From: DAOUBP01 sp034432655
GTDB lineage: Bacteria > Chloroflexota > Anaerolineae > CG2-30-64-16
Assembly: GCA_034432655.1 (NCBI GenBank)
Contig: DAOUBP010000082.1
Location: forward strand, 1 to 64,000
DNA length: 64,000 nucleotides
Direction: 5' to 3'
The position numbers and the translations under genes were made by a program. The notes beneath the pieces were generated by a model. The model made no database searches. It saw nothing but the letters and a program-made list of their open reading frames with translations, and had not been told where the DNA came from. This document shows positions 34,978 through 43,918 of the stretch, piece by piece (positions within the stretch are counted from its first letter, which is position 1; every line of letters begins with the position of its first letter).

Positions 34978-36918
34978 TCACACATCCAGGTTACGTACCT
35001 TCTTGGCGTGGCTCTGAATGAAACGCTTGCGGGGCGCAACTTCGTTGCCCATCAGCATGTCGAACGTCCGATCTGCAGCGGCCGCGTCCTCGACAGTCAC
35101 CTGGAGCAGCACCCGGTTGGCGGGGTTCATGGTCGTCTCCCAAAGCTGCTCTGGGTTCATCTCGCCCAAACCTTTGTAGCGCTGGATGGTCACGCCTTGC
35201 ATCCCGCCCAGCTCCTTGATGATCTGATCTCGCTCCTGATCGGAGTAAGCGTAGCGCGCCTCTTTGCCCTTCTTGATCAGATACAGCGGCGGCTGCGCAA
35301 TGTAGAGATGGCCGTTTTCGATGAGCTGGGGCATGTAGCGGAAGAACATGGTCAATAAGAGCGTCCTGATGTGGCTTCCGTCTACATCTGCATCTGTCAT
35401 AATGAAAACACGATGGTATCTTAAATTGCTCAAGTCCACCGCATCCCCGATGCCGCTGCCCAAAGCCTGAACCAGGGCCTGGATTTCTTTATTGGCCAGT
35501 GACTTGTCGAGCCGGGCCTTTTCGACATTGAGGATTTTGCCTCGCAGCGGTAACACCGCCTGGAAACGCCGATCCCGGCCCTGCTTGGCCGAACCGCCGG
35601 CCGAATCCCCCTCCACGATGTAGAGCTCGCACTTGGCGGGATCACGCTCCGAGCAATCGGCCAGCTTGCCGGGCAGGGTCAGGCTCTCCAGTGCGCTCTT
35701 GCGAATGACCAGTTCGCGCGCCTTACGGGCCGCGTCCCGCGCCCGGCTGGAGGTGATGCACTTTTCGACGATCTTGCGTCCTTCTTTGGGGTTGCGCTCC
35801 AGCCACTCCATCAGCGCTTCGCTCACCGCCGATTCCACTTGATTGCGGATCTCGTTGTTCAGCAGCTTGACTTTGGTCTGTGATTCGAACTGGGGATCGG
35901 GCAGCTTAACGCTGATGATCGCGGTCAGGCCCTCGCGCGTGTCCTCGCCGGTGAAGCTGGGATCGTTTTCTTTGAGCAACCCCTGGCGCTTGGCCCAATC
36001 GTTGATGGTGCGCGTCAACGCAGAGCGCAAGCCGGTCAGGTGCGTGCCGCCGTCGGGCGTGTTGATGGTGTTGGCAAAGGCGAACACCGATTCGTTGTAG
36101 CCGTCGTTGTACTGAATGGCAGCCTCGATGATGTTGCCCTCGACTTCCTTCTCCACGTAGATCGGCTCGTGCAGCACTTCCCGGTTCTTGTTGAGATAGC
36201 GCACGAAGCTGCGCACCCCGCCCTCAAAGTAGAAGCTCATGAAGCGCGGCCCGTTGCTGGTGCGTTCATCGGTGAACTCGATGGTCAGCCCCCGGTTGAG
36301 GAACGCCATCTCGCGAAACCGCTGTTCCAGGGTCTCGAAGCGGAATTCGGTGGTTTCGGTGAAGATCGTTTTGTCCGGCAGGAAGGTGGTGCGCGTGCCC
36401 GTTTCGCCGGCCGGCGCCGTGCCGATCACTTTGACATCTTCTTCGGGCACCCCGCGACGGTAACGCTGGAAGTAAACCTTGCCGTCCTTGCGCACCTCCA
36501 CTTCCATCCATTCCGAAAGCGCGTTGACGGCCGAGACACCCACCCCGTGCAGGCCTCCCGATACCTTGTAGGCCCCGCTGCCGAACTTGCCGCCTGCGTG
36601 CAGCTTGGTCATGACGGTTTCCAGCGCTGACTTGCCCGTCTGTTTGTGGATATCCACCGGGATGCCCCGGCCCCAATCCTGCACCGTCACGCTGCCGTCT
36701 TTGTGAATGGTGATCGCGATGCGGTCACAGTAGCCCGCCATCGCCTCATCAATGGAGTTGTCTACGACTTCATAGATCATGTGATGGAGGGCTTTGAGAT
36801 CGGTGCCGCCGATGTACATGCCGGGCCGGCGTCGCACCGCCTCCAGGCCCTCCAGCACCTGGATGTCATCTGCCGTATAATGATTGGGACGATTTACCGC
36901 CTGTTCTGCCACTGCCAT
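34978..36918 (-). CDS. gyrB: DNA gyrase subunit B
   Basis: ATPase subunit of type II topoisomerase, 646 residues. The GHKL ATP site has YEVVDNSIDEAMAGYC, DWGRGIPVDIH and VSGGLHGVGVSAVNAL. The TOPRIM domain has LYIVEGDSAGGSAKQGRDR and MTDADVDGSHIRTLLLTM. The C-terminus RYKGLGEMNPEQLWETTMNP is canonical. The ATG at 36918 with AGGAG just upstream gives the normal N-terminus; an earlier frame opening at 36951 adds 11 atypical residues. It stands apart from gyrA, dnaA and recF, with a membrane protein gene upstream and the R-M ruin downstream. Confidence 0.98.
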   Translation of the reverse strand: MAVAEQAVNRPNHYTADDIQVLEGLEAVRRRPGMYIGGTDLKALHHMIYEVVDNSIDEAMAGYCDRIAITIHKDGSVTVQDWGRGIPVDIHKQTGKSALETVMTKLHAGGKFGSGAYKVSGGLHGVGVSAVNALSEWMEVEVRKDGKVYFQRYRRGVPEEDVKVIGTAPAGETGTRTTFLPDKTIFTETTEFRFETLEQRFREMAFLNRGLTIEFTDERTSNGPRFMSFYFEGGVRSFVRYLNKNREVLHEPIYVEKEVEGNIIEAAIQYNDGYNESVFAFANTINTPDGGTHLTGLRSALTRTINDWAKRQGLLKENDPSFTGEDTREGLTAIISVKLPDPQFESQTKVKLLNNEIRNQVESAVSEALMEWLERNPKEGRKIVEKCITSSRARDAARKARELVIRKSALESLTLPGKLADCSERDPAKCELYIVEGDSAGGSAKQGRDRRFQAVLPLRGKILNVEKARLDKSLANKEIQALVQALGSGIGDAVDLSNLRYHRVFIMTDADVDGSHIRTLLLTMFFRYMPQLIENGHLYIAQPPLYLIKKGKEARYAYSDQERDQIIKELGGMQGVTIQRYKGLGEMNPEQLWETTMNPANRVLLQVTVEDAAAADRTFDMLMGNEVAPRKRFIQSHAKKVRNLDV

Positions 36919-36978
36919 ACTCCTACAACGGGCGCTTCGATCCAAGCGCAACGCGCCCCGCTTTTACTGCAATTATCA

Positions 36979-38076
36979 TCATCGCTGTGCTGTAGCAGCC
37001 TGCACCATACGGCGCAGGCCATCGTAATAGATCATGGTGGCCAGCACCAGGCCGGTCACCAAATAGGCGTTGCCCAGGATCGCTGCGGCGATCCCCAGGG
37101 GCGATCCCCCGATCAATCCCCACACGGCCCGTGCGCCAAGCATCAACAGGTTGACCAGGAGCACGAACGCCAGGGTGCGCAACCCGCCGATGCGGGCCAA
37201 AATCAGGCTGCGCCAGATGCCTGCCAGAAAGCCCTGGCCGTCCAGCAACATCGCTTCGCCGGCAAAGAACATGGAAATCAAGAGCGAAAGGGTAAGCCAA
37301 AGGGTCAAGCCGCCGCTAAGAGCAAACAAGAAGGTGGCTCCTGTGCTGCCGGTCATCAACGCGATCGCGGTGGTGGTTGCCAGGGGCAGCCGGAGCAGGG
37401 CGACCAGGATGCTCAATACCAGGCTTAAGCCGGCGAAGCGCGTGAACAGCGGCAGGAACGGCACCCAGACGATCTTGATGGGAGATTGCCGCGTTGGCTT
37501 GTCGCCTTCGCCAGTTCTTATCACAACCCCGTCGAGGCTGAGCGCGGCCCATCGGAGATAGAGGGTCGTTACGGCCTGGGCGATCAGCCACAGGCCGATC
37601 CCCACCCCGATCAACACCGCAAGGCTGTTGATCTCGATCGTCCGGGAGGCCTGGACTGGCACTGAGATCGCAGGCAATTGTAACCCCACGCCGATCGGCG
37701 CCAGGACACTGTCGCTCACCAGCAGGAGGCGATTGGCCTGGACAGCGGTCAACGCGCTGGTGGGCGCCAGCCAACCGGCCGTCAGGCCCACCGCCAGGTT
37801 AAGCTGTTGCCCTGCCTGCGCAGCCACCTCCCGAAACATGCTCAGTGCGTCGCCGAGAACTGCCAGCTGTGATGGCGTGTAGACCGTTTGCAGCAAGGCC
37901 TCCCAGGCCACCAGAAGCCGCTGCAGCAGTTTGTTGATAGAAAGACGCGGCCCCAACCAGAGCAAGACGTCTATGGTGACCGGGATGATCATCAACCAGA
38001 GCCGCCGGCTGGCCAGGTTCAGGCCGGCTGTCAGAGCATCAATGACACCCGGATAACGGGTAGTTTGTTCTTGCAT
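36979..38076 (-). CDS. Polytopic membrane protein of unknown function
   Basis: 365 residues, not assigned to a family by eye. It has a short cytosolic N-terminus, then hydrophobic helices at about 28-45, 150-172, 208-232, 240-275, 300-325 and 330-352. An extracytoplasmic stretch from 46 to 145 contains amphipathic helices. The ATG at 38076 lies six bases after TAAAAT, within an AT-rich segment, so the transcript may be leaderless. gyrB follows 60 bases after its stop, possibly in the same transcript. Function unknown. Confidence 0.75.
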   Translation of the reverse strand: MQEQTTRYPGVIDALTAGLNLASRRLWLMIIPVTIDVLLWLGPRLSINKLLQRLLVAWEALLQTVYTPSQLAVLGDALSMFREVAAQAGQQLNLAVGLTAGWLAPTSALTAVQANRLLLVSDSVLAPIGVGLQLPAISVPVQASRTIEINSLAVLIGVGIGLWLIAQAVTTLYLRWAALSLDGVVIRTGEGDKPTRQSPIKIVWVPFLPLFTRFAGLSLVLSILVALLRLPLATTTAIALMTGSTGATFLFALSGGLTLWLTLSLLISMFFAGEAMLLDGQGFLAGIWRSLILARIGGLRTLAFVLLVNLLMLGARAVWGLIGGSPLGIAAAILGNAYLVTGLVLATMIYYDGLRRMVQAATAQR

Positions 38077-38130
38077 AATTATATTTTACCACAGATCGGC
38101 CCAGTGCAGAAACGAGATGGCCGATCTTGG

Positions 38131-38159
38131 TTGACGCCCAAGGCAGGGTGGGGTAGAAT
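38131..38159 (+). promoter_or_regulatory. Promoter of the SAM-hydrolase/murA operon, probably leaderless
   Basis: TTGACG, a 17-base spacer and TAGAAT end six bases before the ATG at 38166. Transcription would start at or next to the start codon, and no Shine-Dalgarno is present, which fits a leaderless mRNA. Confidence 0.75.
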
Positions 38160-38165
38160 TTTGTT

Positions 38166-38939
38166 ATGACCATCATCACCCTCACCACCGATTTTGGCTT
38201 GTCCGACGGTTATGTCGGCATTATGAAGGGAGTCATCCTGGGGATCACGGCTGATGTCCAGCTGGTGGACATCAGCCACGAGATAAGTCCCCAGGATGTG
38301 CACCAGGGCAGCTTTGTCCTGCGCAATGCCGTGCCCTATTTTCCGGATGGCACCGTGCATCTCGCTGTAGTGGATCCCGGCGTCGGCAGCAGGCGGAGGC
38401 CGCTGTTGGTGACAACGCCGCGCGCCAGCTTTGTGGGCCCCGACAACGGCCTGTTCACCTTTGCCCTGGCGCAGCCGGACGCGCAGGCCTGGGTGCTGGA
38501 CCGGCCGCAGTACTGGCTGCCGGTCATCAGCCGTACGTTTCACGGTCGCGATATCTTCGCGCCGGTGGCCGCGCATCTGGCGCGCGGTGTTCCTCCTGAG
38601 GCGCTGGGCAGCCCGGTGTCCGACCCGGTGCGCCTGGAACTGTTGCTCCCCGAGCAACAAGGGAACCGCCACGTTGTGGGACACGTCATCCACGTGGACC
38701 GCTTCGGTAATTTGATCACCAACGTGCCTGCGGCCTGGCTGGCCGATAGCGATTGGGCCTGCGAGATCGCCGGCTGGCGCATCTCGCACCTTAGCGAGAG
38801 TTACAGCGCAGTCCGTCCCGGCGAGCTGGTGGCATTGATCGGCAGCAGCGGCATGCTGGAGGTCGCTTTGCGTGACGGCAGCGCAGCTCGCCTGTTGGGC
38901 GCGGGCGTCGGACAACCCGTAGACCTTTGGAAGGAATAG
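38166..38939 (+). CDS. SAM hydroxide adenosyltransferase (DUF62/chlorinase-fluorinase family)
   Basis: 257-residue member of the S-adenosyl-L-methionine hydrolase group, related to SalL and FlA. LTTDFGLSDGYVGIMKGV (start), DISHEISPQDV, AVVDPGVGS, VGPDNGLFT and TFHGRDIFAPVAAHL are all family segments; the last includes the Arg-Asp and His of the hydrolase branch. Most such enzymes use hydroxide and release adenosine plus methionine. Halide use is not implied. The gene is probably read from a leaderless mRNA and is followed five bases later by murA. Confidence 0.92.
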   Translation: MTIITLTTDFGLSDGYVGIMKGVILGITADVQLVDISHEISPQDVHQGSFVLRNAVPYFPDGTVHLAVVDPGVGSRRRPLLVTTPRASFVGPDNGLFTFALAQPDAQAWVLDRPQYWLPVISRTFHGRDIFAPVAAHLARGVPPEALGSPVSDPVRLELLLPEQQGNRHVVGHVIHVDRFGNLITNVPAAWLADSDWACEIAGWRISHLSESYSAVRPGELVALIGSSGMLEVALRDGSAARLLGAGVGQPVDLWKE

Positions 38940-38944
38940 CATCC

Positions 38945-40228
38945 ATGGAAAAATTCGTCATCGAAGGCTGTCGCCCGTTGTCCGGCGAGATCACGCCGGC
39001 CGGCAACAAGAACGCAGCCCTGCCATTGCTGGCGGCTGTCCTCCTTACCGAGGAGGAGGTAACCCTGCATAATGTGCCTCGCATCGGCGATGTCGGCACG
39101 ATGGTCCAGTTGCTCCAGGAATTGGGCGTGACCGTGCAAGCTGAGGGCAACACTTTGCATCTGTGTGCGCGGGACGCGCAGTTTGCGCGGCCCCGTAGCG
39201 ATCTGTTCCAGCAAATCCGTGGGTCTATGCTGTTGGCCGGGCCGCTGCTGGGCCGTTTTGGCCAGGCGGTGTTGCCGTTGCCCGGGGGCGATCGTATCGG
39301 CCGGCGTCGCATCGACACCCATCTGCTGGCGCTGGAGGCCCTGGGCACCCGGGTGGAGTTCAACGTCCGCGATTTCAGCATGCGGGCGGAGCGCCTGCAG
39401 GGTGCTGATATCCTGCTGGACGAGATGAGCGTGACGGGCACCGAGAACGCAGTGATGGCGGCGGTCCTGGCCAAAGGGACCACCATCATCCGTAATGCTG
39501 CCTCTGAGCCGCATGTCCAGGACTTGTGCCACATGTTGAACTGCCTGGGCGCAAAGATCCAGGGGATCGGCAGCAATACCCTGATTGTGGAAGGGGTAGA
39601 CAGGTTGGGCGGCGGCGAATATCGCATCTCGCCCGACTACCTGGAGGTGGGCAGCTTTCTCGGGCTGGGTGCTGTCACGCGCGGGGAGATTCGCATCCGG
39701 GGGGTGGTGCGAGAACACATGCGCATGATCAATTGGGTTTTCGCCGAACGCCTGGGGGTGAACTTGCGCATGGAAGGGGACACATTGATCGTGCCCGATG
39801 AGCAAGATCTGGTCATTCGGGAAGACATCGGTGGAGCTGTGCCCAAGATTGACGACGCGCCCTGGCCGCAATTCCCGGCCGATCTGATGAGCATCGCGCT
39901 GGTGGTGGCGACCCAGGCCAGGGGCACAGTGTTGATTCACGAGAAAATGTTCGAAAGCCGGCTCTACTTCGTTGACAAGCTGATCGGCATGGGGGCCAAG
40001 ATTATCCTGTGCGATCCACACCGGGCGGTGGTTGTCGGCCCGGCAACCTTGTACGGTCAAGAGCTTAGCAGCCCGGACATCCGGGCCGGGATGGCATTGC
40101 TCATCGCCGCGTTGGCGGCCAAAGGTACCAGCACGATCGCAAACGTGGGCCAGATTGATCGCGGATATCAGGAGATTGACAAGAAACTGAAAGCCCTGGG
40201 GGCACATGTAGAGCGCGTGAATGTTTGA
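38945..40228 (+). CDS. murA: UDP-N-acetylglucosamine 1-carboxyvinyltransferase, Cys-to-Asp variant
   Basis: First committed enzyme of peptidoglycan synthesis, moving enolpyruvyl from PEP to UDP-GlcNAc; 427 residues. GNKNAALPLLAAVLLTEEEV (about 19-40) and VTGTENAVMAAVLAKG are standard. The active-site loop reads LPGGDRIGRRRIDTH: Asp116 replaces the Cys (E. coli Cys115) that fosfomycin alkylates. Asp is a known functional substitute in mycobacteria and chlamydiae and gives intrinsic fosfomycin resistance there; here it is a prediction. ATG 38945 follows AAGGAA. Co-transcribed with the SAM hydrolase and followed 12 bases later by a cysteine hydrolase. Confidence 0.95.
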   Translation: MEKFVIEGCRPLSGEITPAGNKNAALPLLAAVLLTEEEVTLHNVPRIGDVGTMVQLLQELGVTVQAEGNTLHLCARDAQFARPRSDLFQQIRGSMLLAGPLLGRFGQAVLPLPGGDRIGRRRIDTHLLALEALGTRVEFNVRDFSMRAERLQGADILLDEMSVTGTENAVMAAVLAKGTTIIRNAASEPHVQDLCHMLNCLGAKIQGIGSNTLIVEGVDRLGGGEYRISPDYLEVGSFLGLGAVTRGEIRIRGVVREHMRMINWVFAERLGVNLRMEGDTLIVPDEQDLVIREDIGGAVPKIDDAPWPQFPADLMSIALVVATQARGTVLIHEKMFESRLYFVDKLIGMGAKIILCDPHRAVVVGPATLYGQELSSPDIRAGMALLIAALAAKGTSTIANVGQIDRGYQEIDKKLKALGAHVERVNV

Positions 40229-40240
40229 ATGGAGGGGCAT

Positions 40241-41170
40241 ATGGCACAGATTCCATCTTTCTATGACCCCGATCGCATCGGCACCTTGTTTTATCCTGAC
40301 GTGGCGCGCATCGCGGCCGAGGCGGCCTCTGCGGGGCTGCCTCCCGCCAGCCAGGACGCGCAAGACGTACATCTCTTGCTGATAGATATGCAGATTGACT
40401 TCTGCCACCCGAACGGCAACCTGTACGTGCCGGGTGCCCTGGGCGACCTGCGGCGGACGATTGAGTTCATCTATCGTAACGCCGAGCGCATCACCCACAT
40501 CACCTGTTCTCTGGACTCGCATCTTCCGTCGCAGATCTTCACCCCGGCCTGGTGGACCGATGCTCAGGGCCGCCATCCCGCGCCGTTCACCATCATCACC
40601 GCGGATGACGTCCGCCAGGGCGCGTGGCGTCCCCGCTTTGCCCCCGAGGCGTCCCTGCGGTACGTCGAGGAGCTGGAGCAAGGGCACAAGAAACTGCTGT
40701 GCATCTGGCCGTATCATGTCCAGATCGGCAGCCCCGGTCATGTGCTTGACCCGGAATTGTGGTCGGCGGTGTTTTGGCACGCGCTGGCCCGGCAGGTGGA
40801 TCCCGCCTGGGTGATCAAAGGGGATGTGCCGCTCACCGAGCACTATTCCATCCTTCAGCCGGAGGTGCCGGTGCCGGATCAGCCGGGTGGGGGCCTGAAC
40901 CAGCGCCTGCTGGAAGCTCTTGCCAGGGCAGATATCGTCTTGATTGCAGGTGAGGCTGAAAGCCACTGTGTTTTGGAGACGGTGGAGGACCTGGTGGAGG
41001 CGTTCGGCGGCCGGCGTGAACTGCTGGACAAAATCTATCTGCTCCAGGATTGCACCTCACCGGTGCAACACCCGGAGATAGACTTCCATGCCCTGGCCAC
41101 TGCTCGCCTGGCGGAGTTTCAGGCCATGGGCTTGCATCTGATCAACAGCACCGATCCGTTGCCGTTTTGA
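40241..41170 (+). CDS. Cysteine hydrolase (nicotinamidase/isochorismatase-like)
   Basis: 309 residues, longer than typical isochorismatase-family enzymes (about 180-220). HLLLIDMQIDFCHPNGNLYVPGA gives the catalytic Asp near residue 48. The catalytic Cys is in GEAESHCVLETVEDL near 247, and the Lys is likely in WVIKGDVPLTEHYS. The extra N-terminal 40 residues and the middle insertion (about 110-150) set it apart from PncA. The start ATG at 40241 is preceded by GGAGG. Last gene of the 38-41 kb operon, ending at a strong terminator. Nicotinamide is a reasonable but unproven substrate. Confidence 0.85.
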   Translation: MAQIPSFYDPDRIGTLFYPDVARIAAEAASAGLPPASQDAQDVHLLLIDMQIDFCHPNGNLYVPGALGDLRRTIEFIYRNAERITHITCSLDSHLPSQIFTPAWWTDAQGRHPAPFTIITADDVRQGAWRPRFAPEASLRYVEELEQGHKKLLCIWPYHVQIGSPGHVLDPELWSAVFWHALARQVDPAWVIKGDVPLTEHYSILQPEVPVPDQPGGGLNQRLLEALARADIVLIAGEAESHCVLETVEDLVEAFGGRRELLDKIYLLQDCTSPVQHPEIDFHALATARLAEFQAMGLHLINSTDPLPF

Positions 41171-41176
41171 CAGGCA

Positions 41177-41206
41177 TGAGGGTATGGGTTCTTCCCCATA
41201 CCCTCA
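41177..41206. terminator. Bidirectional terminator hairpin
   Basis: TGAGGGTATGGG and CCCATACCCTCA pair perfectly over 12 bp around the loop TTCTTC, seven bases from both convergent stop codons (41170 and 41213). Confidence 0.8.
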
Positions 41207-41212
41207 CGCTTG

Positions 41213-42511
41213 TCAGACGCTTGGGCCTTCGCCGCCGGTATTCCGGCGCGTGGATGGCGTGAAGAGCGAGATCAGGCGTTCCAGCTGCTCGTAGACGAAA
41301 TTCTGGCGGAAGCCCGCCAGCACGGCTGTGAGATACGGCAACAGGCGCGCGCCGGTGGAGGCTTTGTCGTCCGACAGGTCCACCTGGAGGATCAAGAACC
41401 CGCCGGTGAGGATCAAGAAGGTGATACCCCCCAGCACCAGTCCCATCAACGGCTGCACCAGATACCACATCAAGTAGTTCCGGTCGAAATTCTGCTGTTC
41501 GGAGATGTGCCACCAGAGCGCGTACAGCGCGCCCACTACCCCGCCGATGCCGCCCCAGAACATGGTGTTCAAGATGGGGTTGATATCCAGCAACGCCGGG
41601 CCACTGATGCCGCTGATCGAGGTGATCCAACGGCTCATGGGGGTCGCAAAGATCAGCCCTAGGAGCAGGAACAGCAGCCAGACCGCTTCGTAGGCCAGGA
41701 TGCGCGGGCCGTAATGGGTTGATTGTTTGCGGCTTTCCTTGACGCGATCCAGCATGGCCTGTACCTGCATCATCCGATATTCTGCATTGACGTATTCCTC
41801 GGGCGAGTCAATCATGAGCTGACGGGCTTCCCGCAGCAATGTGAGCGCGCGTTCGGCCATGGCCGGAGGGCTGCTGAATTCGGTGGCCACCTGCTTGTAC
41901 AGGGCGTCAATCTGTTGGTGGAAGGCGCGCTGCCAGTCCGGGTTCAGCACCTGATTGAGCCGGTTAATGACGATCGTCTTCTGATCCTCGGTGCGTTCGA
42001 CGGTCGGTAGCGGTTTGTCCTCTTCGATGGTCACACCAGGCGCGGAAGGGACGGCCCGTTCGCCGGGCACCACCGGCACCAGGGCTTCACCGGTCGCGCT
42101 TTCTGTGCCCGCGGCCGGCTGTGGCACCTCGTCCATGATGATGGCGCCGAATCGCTTGGTGGTGGGCAGCTGCCGGCCAGGTTCACTGGCTGGGGGCGCG
42201 GGTTGCGCTTCGGAGGCGAGTGGCGGCACATCAATGGCTTCTGCAGCCCGGCCGGCTGTTGCGGCCGCAGGTGTCGGCGGAACGCCGGTCGGCGGTTGGG
42301 CCTGGCTGTCGGCGCCGAAGTCGTGTGGTATCTCCACGCCGGGCGAGCGGCCGGTCTCCGCGGCCATCATTTCGTTGTCCAACAAAGCTGCCAGGTCGGC
42401 TTCAATATCGGGCCGCGACGCTGCTGCCGGCGCGGCGGGGTCGAAAAGGGCGTCCAGCCCGCGGCCGCGTGACATGCCCGGGGAGGGGGTATTACCTGTG
42501 GCTGTAGTCAT
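41213..42511 (-). CDS. Membrane protein with ParB-like N-terminal peptide, partner of ParA
   Basis: 432 residues. Residues 13-24, MSRGRGLDALFD, copy the conserved N-terminal peptide of ParB (LGRGLxALL) that stimulates the ParA ATPase. No ParB nuclease fold, HTH or KorB domain follows. Instead there is a disordered Pro/Ala/Glu region to about 160, a helical region to about 265 (IDALYKQVATEF, MIDSPEEYVNAEYRMMQVQAMLDRVKES) and three or four membrane helices between about 270 and 410. GGAGGTGAT lies inside the parA 3' end just before the ATG, so translation is coupled and overlaps parA by 20 bases. A membrane-anchored ParA partner is inferred; it is not described in families known to me. Confidence 0.7.
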   Translation of the reverse strand: MTTATGNTPSPGMSRGRGLDALFDPAAPAAASRPDIEADLAALLDNEMMAAETGRSPGVEIPHDFGADSQAQPPTGVPPTPAAATAGRAAEAIDVPPLASEAQPAPPASEPGRQLPTTKRFGAIIMDEVPQPAAGTESATGEALVPVVPGERAVPSAPGVTIEEDKPLPTVERTEDQKTIVINRLNQVLNPDWQRAFHQQIDALYKQVATEFSSPPAMAERALTLLREARQLMIDSPEEYVNAEYRMMQVQAMLDRVKESRKQSTHYGPRILAYEAVWLLFLLLGLIFATPMSRWITSISGISGPALLDINPILNTMFWGGIGGVVGALYALWWHISEQQNFDRNYLMWYLVQPLMGLVLGGITFLILTGGFLILQVDLSDDKASTGARLLPYLTAVLAGFRQNFVYEQLERLISLFTPSTRRNTGGEGPSV

Positions 42512-43262
42512 GGATTATCACCTCCGCAAGAGCGCGATAGGCGTGCGCGCCTTCATGATCGGGCGCGTACTCAAGGATGGATTTGCCTGCGGCTGATGCC
42601 TCGGCAAAACGGATGCTCTTCCTGGTGTAAAAGTCGAAAACCCGTTGATCGAACAGCATGCCGGCCTGGCGCAATACCTCTTCAGCGTGTCGTGTTCCGG
42701 TGGCGTACATGGTACCGAAAATACCGGCGATCTGCAGTCTAGGGTTCAACCGGGCTCGCACGCGTGCAATGGTGCGCATCAGGGTGCCCAGCGCCCGCAG
42801 GGCGAAGTACTCGCATTGCAACGGAATCAGCACCACGTCTGCCGCAGTTAATCCGTTGACCGTCAGCAGGCCCAGATTAGGCCCACAGTCAATCAGGATG
42901 AAATCGTAACGCGGGGCCAGCGGCGTCAGGATCTCTTTGAGCAACGACTCGCGGCTGAAGGCGGTCACCAGCTCCAGCTCGGCTGCGGCCAGGTCAATGT
43001 TAGCCGGCAGCAAATCTATCCGCTCGCGCGCTTGCAAGATGACCTGGCCGGCGTCCTGAACGGTGTCCGTGAGCAGATTGTAGATCGTTGCGCTAAGGTC
43101 ATCGGCCTGAATACCCAGGCCGTTGGACAATGCGCCCTGCGGGTCGAGATCTACCAGCAGCACGTGCTTTCCTTTTTCGGCCAATGCCGCACCCAGGTTG
43201 ATGGCTGTGGTGGTCTTGCCGACACCGCCCTTTTGGTTGACCAATGCGATGATTGTACCCAT
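42492..43262 (-). CDS. ParA/Soj family ATPase
   Basis: Deviant Walker A ATPase, 256 residues. The start MGTIIALVNQKGGVGKTTTAINLGAAL contains the KGGVGKTT motif. DLDPQGALSNGLG, FILIDCGPNLGLLTVNGL and QCEYFALRAL are Soj-like switch regions. No N-terminal HTH is present, as in chromosomal Soj. DNA-binding Arg/Lys residues are likely in the C-terminal part (TRKSIRFAEAS), but need a structural model. The next gene encodes a membrane protein with a ParB-type activating peptide rather than a ParB, so the pair may position something other than the chromosome origin. An extended -10 promoter lies about 45 bases upstream. Confidence 0.93.
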   Translation of the reverse strand: MGTIIALVNQKGGVGKTTTAINLGAALAEKGKHVLLVDLDPQGALSNGLGIQADDLSATIYNLLTDTVQDAGQVILQARERIDLLPANIDLAAAELELVTAFSRESLLKEILTPLAPRYDFILIDCGPNLGLLTVNGLTAADVVLIPLQCEYFALRALGTLMRTIARVRARLNPRLQIAGIFGTMYATGTRHAEEVLRQAGMLFDQRVFDFYTRKSIRFAEASAAGKSILEYAPDHEGAHAYRALAEVIIHDYSHR

Positions 43263-43305
43263 GGTCGCCGCTGGCCCCCGCGCTCACTTGCGCCTTGTCA
43301 AAAAG

Positions 43306-43314
43306 ATTATAACA
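43306..43314 (-). promoter_or_regulatory. Extended -10 promoter of parA
   Basis: Read on the reverse strand, TGTTATAAT is a perfect TGn extended -10. It lies 44 bases before the parA start and just beyond the ubiX stop, so parA and its partner can be transcribed separately from the upstream genes. Confidence 0.65.
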
Positions 43315-43330
43315 CAAACCGTCCAGAAAA

Positions 43331-43918
43331 TCATCTGTCAATTTTAGCGGCCTCGCGCATGCCCCGCCAGCGATAGTACAGCTCGTTGGGGAAGCCCATC
43401 CGGGCCAGCACCCGGCCGACCGTGCCGTTGACGATATCATCCACCGTCTGTGGCCGGCTGTAGAAGGCAGGCACCGGCGGGAAGATGATGCACCCGATGC
43501 GCGCTGCGTGGGCCATGAGCTCCAGATGACCCAGGTGCAGCGGGGCCTCGCGCACCAACAACAACACGGGCCGTCCCTCTTTGAGTTGTACATCGGCCGC
43601 CCGCGAGATCAGGTCGCTGTCGAAGCTGTGGGCAATGGCCGCGAGGCTTTTAATGCTGCAGGGAGCGACGATCATCCCGGCCGTCTCGAACGAGCCGCTG
43701 GCGATGGCAGCGCCGATGTCATTGGGGCGATAGGTCACATGTGCCAGCGCCTCCACCGCAGCCGGGTCGTAGTCGGTCTCTTGCGCAATGGTGATCCTGG
43801 CCGCCTGGCTCATCACCAGGTGCACCTCCACGTCGGGCGCAGCACGCAGCACCTCCAACAGGCGGATGCCATAGATCTGCCCGGACGCGCCGGACATGCC
43901 GATGATGATACGCTTCAT
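43331..43918 (-). CDS. ubiX: Flavin prenyltransferase UbiX
   Basis: Makes prenylated FMN, the cofactor of UbiD-type decarboxylases; 195 residues. RIIIGMSGASGQIYGIRLLEVL is the FMN-binding opening. MIVAPCSIKSLAAIAHSFDSDLISRAADV carries the family core, and VLLVREAPLHLGHLELM and GCIIFPPVPAFYSRPQTVDDIVN are also canonical. The ATG at 43918 overlaps the stop of the menG gene (ATGA). With menG this suggests a quinone pathway; a ubiD gene is not in the window. Confidence 0.95.
   Translation of the reverse strand: MKRIIIGMSGASGQIYGIRLLEVLRAAPDVEVHLVMSQAARITIAQETDYDPAAVEALAHVTYRPNDIGAAIASGSFETAGMIVAPCSIKSLAAIAHSFDSDLISRAADVQLKEGRPVLLLVREAPLHLGHLELMAHAARIGCIIFPPVPAFYSRPQTVDDIVNGTVGRVLARMGFPNELYYRWRGMREAAKIDR

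Noticed and set aside
38801..40966. 721-residue open frame antisense to murA and its neighbours
   Set aside because: It is opposite well-conserved genes; its residue make-up (His, Arg, Gln rich) is that of a GC-rich shadow frame and no motif is seen.
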